A DNA stretch of 64,000 nucleotides, from assembly GCA_006937955.1 (NCBI GenBank), contig SSNP01000051.1, positions 529,740-593,739 on the forward strand. Reading direction: 5' to 3'. Positions 55,740 through 64,000 of this stretch are shown one piece after another (position 1 is the first letter of the stretch; each line of letters starts with the position of its first letter). Origin of the DNA: Pachypanchax playfairii. Its lineage: Eukaryota; Chordata; Actinopteri; Cyprinodontiformes; Aplocheilidae. The position numbers and the translations under genes are program-made. A model generated the notes under the pieces. It did not search any database and had not been told where the DNA came from. It saw only the letters and a list, made by a program, of their open reading frames with translations.

Positions 55740-55806
55740 TTATATAATTAAAAATTGTAAACAAATAAAAAATCACCAGCTGATATTCCGCATGTCGGGG
55801 TGGGGG

Positions 55807-55807
<1 letters not shown>

Positions 55808-55839
<32 letters not shown>

Positions 55840-55850
55840 GGGGGGGGTTA
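55808..55850. repeat. (GT)n-G tract
   Basis: About 15 GT units then G10, within Harbinger copy 2; the counterpart in copy 1 is C8(AC)n at 19858-19887. Confidence 0.9.
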
Positions 55851-56256
55851 TTTGTTGTTGTGTGCGCATGAATCACAATCAATAATACTGCTGGAATAAA
55901 TAATTTTATCCTTCTCAGCAGCAGCACTGCAGGTGCTCTCCATGTCCAAAACATGCATAAGCCAGGTTCTTACTCAACTTAAAGTTGCGCACATTTTTCT
56001 GCTACGTTTTTCTTTATAAATCCCAAAGTTTGCTTAGAAAGTTGCTTAAGCAGTTTTCCGACCCCGTTTTGTGCGTAAGCAAGCTTTATAAATGAGACCC
56101 CAGGTCTGGACAGGGTTAGGGTCTTCTAAACACTGTGGGTGGAGATGTTGATGTTCACATGGCTGATGTCTCACTACTCCTCTCCACCACAGGAACCCAC
56201 AATCCCTGTGTCCTCTTCATCTTTTTAATACGTCCTAATCATTTTTTATTCTTTAA

Positions 56257-56811
56257 AGAGACCCTTCCATTAAAAACAGTTTTTCTGAGGTTTCTGTTGA
56301 ATATTTTAGCTCCACAGGTGTTCTTACCTTCATAGTAGGTGTTAAAAAAGGGCAACAACTTCTCTTTCAGTTTTTTATCTCTCAAAATTCGTAGGTGGTG
56401 ATAACACCAGAGTTCGAACGGCCTGTATCTGTTTCATCACAACTTCTTTGTTCGTTAGTATTCATCAGCTCCCGCAGTTGAAACCACGCCTAGCATGCTG
56501 CTGGCTAAAAGCTGTTAGCATAAGACGTATCAAACAGGAAGAGAGAACGTCTAACTTTGCAATGCGCAGCGGGGCAGGAAACAGTATACCTTGCTCTCAT
56601 AGGCTAGTTTGTTAGCCAATCAGAGTCCAGCGAATTAGCATAATAAATATTCCTTAGTTGTAGTCCGAAGCCTGACGAATCTTCACGCAGACACATTGAA
56701 AGGTCTGTTAATCAGTGTTTCCTAACATTTTTAGATGTAAAATGTTTCATATTACAGGTTAGTATTTCAGAAATAACCACAAAGTCCTGAAATTTGTGTG
56801 AAATGGTCTCT
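56257..56811 (-). mobile_element. TTAA-flanked non-autonomous transposon, copy E
   Basis: 555 bp in inverse orientation: AGAGACCCTTCCATTAAAA to AAATGGTCTCT, TTAA on both sides. It keeps the family landmarks (AGCATGCTGCTGGCTAAAAG). Confidence 0.88.
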
Positions 56812-56819
56812 TTAACATT

Positions 56820-59720
56820 TTGAATGTGTTTTCATCATGCCGTCATCTTGCCACACGCACGCACGCTGCTGATTCCAGGTGAAACATGAACATTTTAAAT
56901 GAGTTTTTTTATTCAGAACTTTGGTTCATGTGGAGTTTTTAAATGTTTTAGAGTACAGAAACATTAAGAAAAATTATTTTGTTGTGTGTTTACAGCAAAC
57001 AGATGTTGATCTGGAATTTTTCCAACTTCATTTATTAGAAGTTTATTTCTGATTCGTCTTATACTTCATTAGTTTTTTCCCACTTTCAAATCAACAAAAT
57101 TTTTTTTGGTATTTTGTTTAATTTTTGTGACTATGTAAACAATTTTTCACTACAGTCTGTTTGTTTTTTTTTACTTTACATGAATAATGCTGAGCTACCA
57201 GTGGGGACAGGGGCCCCTGTGAATCACCCCTCGGATCCACCCCTGTGGGTCTCGTAAAACTGCAGAATTTCTCCTCAACAGAATAAAATAATAGATTTTC
57301 AGGACATGTTGCATGAAAGTGAGTCCTGTTTGCAGCGACGTGTTTACTTCCACTTCTTGTCCTGATCTGTGTGTCACTGCAGGTAGCGTCACACCTCCTC
57401 ACACCTGCTTCTCCTTTGTTCTGAACGCTGTGACGACTCTGTGGGTTTAATCAGAGTGAAGCAACGTTAACTGTGTGTTCAGCACAGATGCTGCTGAGGT
57501 AATTCAGGGTGGACTGTTCCCTCGCTGTAACACCACCGTGATGTTTGTCAGGAGGTTCCCATTTGGCTGTGTGAGCAGAAGGAGCCACGCCTCACAGTCA
57601 ACAGCATGTAAAACTGGTTCATTAACAGAAAACGATCCAGTCTAAATATTAACCGTGACTTTCTGCAGTTTCAAACCGTTCAGTGGAAGATAATTTAGAC
57701 CTTATTTGGCTAATTTAGTTTGTTTGTTTTGAGTTCTAGCAGATAAAAAGCCTGTTTGTGAGGGTTAAGATGACATTAGATGAAGTGGAAACATGTGATT
57801 ACTTCCTAAGCAGCTTCAACACCAAACACTCCAACACTCACTTGTGCTGCTGTGTTTTAGTTACTTTATGACCAATTTTACGAATGCTGACAGGATTAAT
57901 GAAACTTTAAACTACAGGAAACAAAAAGAGTCTGAATGTATCTTGGTGAATATCTGAAAATCAGATTAGGTTCGTTGCCCAGTTGCTCAAATATTTGGAC
58001 AAAAAGTCTCTGAACGGATTAAAAAAAGGTAAATATTCAGTTTTTGTTTTAACCAGTTGAACTTGGACCTTTTTATCTGACATATCCCACTGTGAAGTTC
58101 TTTTTGAACTGTTTCCTGGTTTTGGGAAGCATTCTGTTCCTGGTTTCTGAGTCACGTTGAATCCGTCAGGATCACATGACGCTGTGAAGGCCACCAGTCA
58201 GTGTATTCTGGATATTATTTATTCAGGAAGTACGAGCAGTTGTGCTCCAAATTATTCTGACATCTTGTCATTCAACCAAGAAGTTTTCTTCTGATTAGAA
58301 ACGACGTCGGCGTCTCCCAAAGAAATAATAACATGGCGTAGACGGAACGTCACGGCAGGAAAAATCCTTTCTCCTCTTTTATCTACATTTCAACATCATC
58401 CTTATTGTTCCTAACACGCAGTGAGAAAGCCGGTTTTTCTCATCTCTTCTGCTATTTTTGACTTTTTTTTTTTGTGATGAGCTCCGAGTCCTTCCTCATC
58501 ATCACTCTGATCTTCATCCTCTCAAGTCGTGACTCTGGCTGGACTCCAGAATGTTGTTGTTTGTTTCACCACTCTTGTGTCTTGTTTTGGGTTATTGTCA
58601 ACAGACTGATGTCATCACTGAGAATCGTATTTTTTACTTTGATTAGATTTTCTGTCCACCATGTTGTTTCTGCCCCCGTGCTGGACTGTGGGGACGGCGT
58701 TCTGGGAGTTAAATGCTTCTCCTTATTTAGCTGAAGGGACGTTCTTGATCTGCGTTCATGAACTGTCTGCTTTGAGATCTTCTGACCAGCATGACCCAGA
58801 TTCTTCAGGAGTTTCCACAGTGTGGAACATCTTGTATTTTTAATGTAGCTCCTGGAGCTTGAAGGCCCCGTGTTCCTTCTCTGATTGGTGAGGGTTGTAC
58901 AGATTCAGCCTTCTTGTTTTAGCCACGGCACCATCCAGCTGCTGAGAACAGCTGTTCACCTGCGGAGTTAATGAAAAAGCTGCACCTTGTTAATCAGGAT
59001 AGTTTCATGGAGTTTGACAGTTTTCAGAGTATATCAATAATTTTAGACATTATCCATAAAGAGCAGGTGAAACAAAGACCGGACTCTCCGGCATGTTGTC
59101 GCTTCCTGTCCGGTCAGACGAAACATGTTAGTAAAAATGACTTTAAATCTGTCAGGAATGTGAACTGTATACTTAATGCAGCTGAATTGTATTTTTTAGA
59201 ATTCTATCTTGACATCTGATGTAGACGTCCTGCTGATAGTTTGTGTTTCTGGATGCCTGTTCTGTACTTCCTGTTTTGGCTTTGTGCCTTCTCCTCATTT
59301 CTTATTTTATTTCCCTTTTGGCCTCTTTCGTTTTTATTTTCCGCTCCTCAGATTTCCTGCATGTTTTTTCCTAAGAAACATAACAAAACTATTCAAAACA
59401 AATAGACAGAAGCAGTTTTGTCGTTTAGTTTTATTCAGTCGCATGTTATTCTGCTTTCAATGGAACTTGCTTGTCTTTGCTGAATAAATGTCATGTTGCA
59501 GGAATTAATTACAACATCAGCTTTTCCTGCAGATGTTTCTTATCAAAAGCCTGTAACAGTTTAAGGGGATGTGAATGATTCCATTTTAAAGGTTTCAATA
59601 TGAAACACTTGAATAAGAGAGCAGTGTTGGGTTTATTTATTATCAGCAGCTCGGTTTTCTTTTTAGGCTGTGTTGGTTTCTACAGTAAGAAAAATAAAAT
59701 ATATTAACATAAAGCTTGGG
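56820..59720. other. Non-coding region, no recognised genes
   Basis: Several poly-T runs. Open frames are short and lack recognisable protein similarity or paired splice sites. Confidence 0.4.
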
Positions 59721-59726
59721 GTTTAA

Positions 59727-60311
59727 AGAGGCCCTTCCATTAAAAACAGTTTTTCTGAGGTTTCTGTTGAATATTTTAGCTCCACATGTGTTCTTACCTT
59801 CATAGTGGGTGTGAAAACAGGTCAACAACTTCTCTTTCAGTTTTAATCTCTCAAACTACGCAGGTAGTGATAACACCCGAGTTCTCCCGCGTTCTAACGG
59901 CCTGTATCTGTTTCATCACAACTCCTTTGTTCGTTAGTATTCATCAGCTCCCGCAGTTGAAACCACACCTAGCATGCTGCTGGCTAAAAGCTGTTAGCAT
60001 AAGACGTATCAAACAGGAAGAGAGAACGTCTGCTGTTGCCATGCGCAGCGGGGCAGGAAACAGTATACGTTGCTCTCATAGGCTAGTTTGCTAGCCAATC
60101 AGAGTCCAGCAAATTTAAATAATGAATATGAACGAGCTGCTGCTCGAGGTCTGACGGAATGAGCCGGAACCACACGAATTTTAATGTAGACAGATTGAAA
60201 GGTCTGTTAATCAGTGTTTCCTGACGTTTTTTAGATATAAAATGTTTCATATTACTGGTTAATACTTAAGAAATAACCACAAAGTCCTAAAATTTGTATG
60301 AAATGGCCTCT
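59727..60311 (-). mobile_element. TTAA-flanked non-autonomous transposon, copy F
   Basis: 585 bp in inverse orientation: AGAGGCCCTTCCATTAAAA to GAAATGGCCTCT, TTAA on both sides (59723-59726, 60312-60315). Same orientation as copy E, 3.5 kb away. Confidence 0.88.
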
Positions 60312-60319
60312 TTAAGGGT

Positions 60320-63300
60320 TAATTGCAATAACATAATCAAAAATAATTAAGTTACATAACATAACAGATACGAAAAGTACAAATAAAATGCAGTTAAATG
60401 GAAGAAAGCAGATCAATAAAAGTTGTATTTATTTTAAATGAAGAGAACACGTTTCAAAGAATTAATTCTAATCTTAAAGAAGTTTGATCCACAGATTTAA
60501 AATCAAACGGTTCATTAATACCAAGAAAATTTGTCTTCTTGTCTTATTGTCCCTTTTGTCCAACACACAGAAGTAACGAAAAGCTCTGCACCTTATTGTA
60601 ACTACTAAATCCATCCAGATGTTTACGTGACTCTCCCACATCGTCCGGCGTCATGTCACTAACTTTACTCTCGGTGGTTGTTTTGGTTTTTTTTTTTAGC
60701 ATCATGTAATTCTATTATGTCAGTCTGAAGACGGAGCTGAAGGTCGTGGGAAGGTCGGAACACAAACACTTTCATTCCTCTTCATGTTGAAGGTCATGTG
60801 TTTTACATACATGCTGTCAGTATGAATGAAGCTGTGTTTAAATGTAGTTCCTGTACGGAGGTTGAGTAATTAGTGATCCATCAGTCTGACTGGATAAACA
60901 TCTGCTCAACATCTGGATTCCAACAAACCTACAAGGAACATCTACTTGGCTGCAGACCAAGAAATGAAAGCAGCAGAACTTCATTTCAGTTTCAGATTCT
61001 CTTTGTCTGATAGTAAAAAGTATTTGATCTGAACCATTTCAGTGTAAAAAAACAGGAAATCTGTGAGGGGGCACATACTTTTTCACAGCACTGAACACAG
61101 ACCAGATCTTCACCGTGACCTCCAACCCTCACAGATCCAGGTGGTTTAAAGGAAGTAGATCTGTTTCAAACAGTCGGTGTTTGTACTCGTTCAGATGACG
61201 TCAGCTGGTTTTCACAGCGAACTGGAGTTCGATTCAAGCGGACTAAACTGGGCCGGTGTGAATGCACCCTGAGTTTCTATAAAAACCAGCTCATGATGTC
61301 ATTTAGTTTGTTAACTTCACTTGTAATTTAAATTCTTGCTACCTAAAGGTCCGTATTATTTGTATCTTTATGTTTTGGCTCTTTATCTTCCTTTAAACTC
61401 TTTTTCTTTGCTTGTTATTGTTTTAGCTTTGCTGTTTTCGTCCTCCACCCTTCTGTCTCATCACTTTGTCATGTGTCATGAACTTTTTCTTTCTTCTGTT
61501 CTCATTTTTTACATTCCCCCTCTGTCATCATTTTCTATTTTTACCACCTCCCTCTTCCCCCTCCCTGTGTACAGAGGATGACTCAAAGCTCCCCCCCCTC
61601 CAGCTAATAAAAAACTTGCTCAGAATCAGAAAGTAAAGGAGGATTTCATTTAAAACGTTGCCTTAATTGAGACTAAGAACCCCATCAGTGATGTTTACTT
61701 GTCGTATTAGTGGCGTGTCTCTCAGCTCGGCTGATGGCGTCTTCTCTGATAAATATTCTGGACGTGTCTTGAACAAGCTTAATGTTGTCAATTAGCGAGG
61801 GGGAGGGATGGTTAGCGAGAGGCGATAAACGCAGCAGATAGGCAGCAGTGGGATGATTGTTTACATTTCCCAGCTGAGGGTGTGATTATAAAGGAATGTG
61901 AGGACGCTGCGGTCATGTTGGTGTTGGGTGAGTTGGATTAACGGGTCATTCACAGCAGAAGTGACTTGATGAGACACAGACATCAAACCACTCTAACATG
62001 CAGCTAAAAGCTTCTCCTGCATCTGCGCAGCCTGTTGTGTGTTTAGTTTTTATTGATTCAGATTAAACGCAAATACACTTTGATTAAATTTAAGCCAGAA
62101 ACACTAAACAAATGTGAAATCTGGATGTTTTTCTTGGTTTAATGTGAAAGTAAACTGAAGAAATGAGGCTGTTTGAGAGCTCTGGTACTGAAGGATGTTT
62201 ATTAAACAGGAAGATTGTTTCTGCTGATTAAAAGGGAAAAAAAAACACACGATGATCTGGAGTAACAAAAACTTTAATTAGTTTGAGAGGTCTCTTCAAA
62301 TGATGATGATGATGATGATGATTACTTCCTCACTGAGGACTCTCGTGTAGATTGTTGCTCAGTTTGCCATTTTAAAAGTTCTGGTAGTTCAGGGTAGAAA
62401 CACATTGGATCAACTGTAAGATCAACCAGGATCTCTGCAGTTCTGTCGCACGGTTCTGCCACGCCGTTTTAAACAAACGATTTATTGATAAATGAGTTAG
62501 ATTGATAGATTATTAATTTTCTTCAGCTTTATATTTAAACCGTTAAATCTTTATTTACGTTAGGTAAAATTTCACACGGTAATCTGGATTTACATGTACG
62601 TTGTTTGTTGATAATTTCATTAAAAACTTGAAAACGAGCTGCAGACGTTCTCCTGTTCTGCTTCTGGTTTTAACTCCTTCCAGATGAAAAGAAAGTTTAA
62701 CTATGTGAACTCTTCATTAAAGACCTGATCATGCTGGATTAAATTAGTGTCTGTTAATGGAAAATTGGATCAGATGGCGTTCATTAAACCGGTCAGGCAG
62801 AGAATCGTCTGATTCGGATCACAAGCAGAGACCGGAAGATAAAAACAGGATCGAGTTTTGGATTGAGACTTTTGCACAGAACTGGACTCAACCACAATAT
62901 TGATATTTTTAAATTCACCTTCCACATTTAATATAGAAATGTACAATATTCCAGCGGGATTAAAGCACATATTGGCCTTCCCCTGCCGCCATCTTTTCTT
63001 CTCAGCTGCTGGAAACTCCCATTAATCTAAACAATAACAACATTTAACCAGATACGAAGCAGAAAATCTGAATCACTGATTTGAAGCTTGTTAGACGTAG
63101 AACCGGTTGAAGGTCGTGTGAATGTTTTGAAATGGAAAGATGTGGCGCAGCCTGCGTGTGACTCTACAGGAGGCGCGTGTGGCGCCTAAAAACGGCGTCT
63201 CATTAATGCAGCTGGCAAACAGCAGGATGTTGATGCCAAACACAAACCTCTGCTTCAAGGTGACTTCAAGGACACAAACATACAGAAAACCAATTACTGT

Positions 63301-63780
63301 GTCCAGGTGGACGAGTGTGTCCCAGGTGAGAGAGGCTGCAGACGTTACCACGTGACCTTTGACCTTAAAAAACTAGTGGGTTTTCATCCATTTTCTGCTG
63401 CTGAAATTTTTCCAAAAATGTCTGTTTGAGCTTTTTGGACGCAGCTGCAGCAGAACTCAAGAGAACAGCTTCTGGATGCAGATAAAGGCAGTTTGGATGG
63501 CGGCTGCCAGCAGCTGACATGTTAGTCATAAATCAGAATATTTAAAAAGACGTTCTGTTGTTCTGTACAAACCTAATTAAAATAGGTTCATGTGTTTATT
63601 ATGGTCTGGTCAGTCTAAACGTTTCCTCTTCTCACTTTATGACGTTAACTGAACTTTTTTTAACTGAATTAGCTTGTTTTAAAGAAACACTGCCAGGATT
63701 GGTTTCAGCTGGTTTCAGCAGGAATCTGACCGACAACCACTTGGATATGATGCTGATGGTGTTCTGATGGTGTTATAATC
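60320..63780. other. Non-coding region with repeat debris
   Basis: 61030-61100 (GGGGGCACATACTTTTTCAC) resembles a Tc1/mariner terminus. 61243-61271 (GGGCCGGTGTGAATGCACC) matches the end of the Harbinger at 55.7 kb and may be a solo terminus. (GAT)n lies at 62301-62321. 61700-61930 and 63165-63290 have gene-like composition but no exon could be supported. Confidence 0.4.
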
Positions 63781-64000
63781 ACGTTCTGACGGTGTTCTGT
63801 TGGCGGGCTGATGGTGTTCTGTTGGCGGGCTGATGGTGGGCTGATGGTGTTCTGTTGGCGTACTGATGGTGTTATAATCACGTTCTGACGTGTTCTGTTG
63901 GCGGGCTGATGGTGTTCTGTTGGCGTACTGATGGTGTTATAATCACGTTCTGATGGTGTTCTGTTGGCGGGCTGATGGTGGGCTGATGGTGTTCTGTTGG
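63765..64000. repeat. GTTCTGTTGGCGGGCTGATG minisatellite
   Basis: Irregular 11/22-bp units of GATGGTGTTCTGTTGGCGGG and CTGATGGTGGG, mixed with GTGTTATAATCACGTTCTGA blocks. The array continues past the window end. Confidence 0.88.

Larger units (their letters stand above)
54314..56100 (+). mobile_element. PIF/Harbinger non-autonomous element, copy 2 (interrupted)
   Basis: Ends GGGTCTCATTTATAAA and its inverse, flanked by CTG and CAG. Same family as copy 1 but in inverse orientation. The plus strand carries the Myb-like fragment (54605-54835: FTEAEIEVLVGEVENQRK, a frameshift, then KRKSTEWHSVAETVNAVSSS and ERSVADIKK). A different Harbinger is inserted at 55062-55739. Confidence 0.85.

Noticed and set aside
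61336..61581. 81-codon hydrophobic frame
   Set aside because: Pyrimidine-rich strand giving Leu/Phe/Ser codons; no splice sites or similarity to support a membrane protein.

Overview
This window is nuclear DNA of a ray-finned fish, most likely a percomorph teleost. The evidence is vertebrate exons with GT-AG introns, fish-type C2H2 zinc-finger genes, abundant (GT)n tracts, fish-type SINE, LINE, Tc1, hAT and Harbinger debris, and a short N gap. I cannot name the species. No bacterial-type operon, CRISPR array or free-standing RNA gene is present.

Layout. At 1-4847 (minus) lies the 5' half of UPF2, a nonsense-mediated decay factor. Six coding exons are in view and the gene continues beyond base 1. 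At 5040-7170 is transposon debris plus the likely UPF2 promoter. At 7956-11026 (minus) is a complete seven-exon SLC35E3 gene, a 313-residue transporter-like protein. Its 5' untranslated exon probably sits near 14.6 kb, and the intron between is almost entirely a stack of nested transposons. At 14.9-19.5 kb (plus) is a zinc-finger gene broken by frameshifts, stops and an inserted transposon. At 26714-29683 (minus) is an intact two-exon, six-finger paralogue of the same design. At 40.1-40.57 kb is a CpG-richer segment ending in a good splice donor, which looks like the first untranslated exon of a plus-strand gene whose coding part is outside the window. Most of 30-64 kb is non-coding: minisatellites, microsatellites and transposons.

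The most informative part is the transposon record. A short element of about 0.57-0.85 kb occurs six times, always at TTAA. One copy sits inside a 22-bp tandem array, which gives the empty site directly. A second, larger TTAA element fills SLC35E3 intron 1. Both have Kolobok-like termini. Two Harbinger copies lie about 35 kb apart, one carrying a different Harbinger inside it. Three hAT-type elements and a 640-bp foldback element also have readable target-site duplications.

I found no convincing new multi-gene system. UPF2, SLC35E3 and the zinc-finger genes have no evident joint function; they are neighbours, not a pathway.
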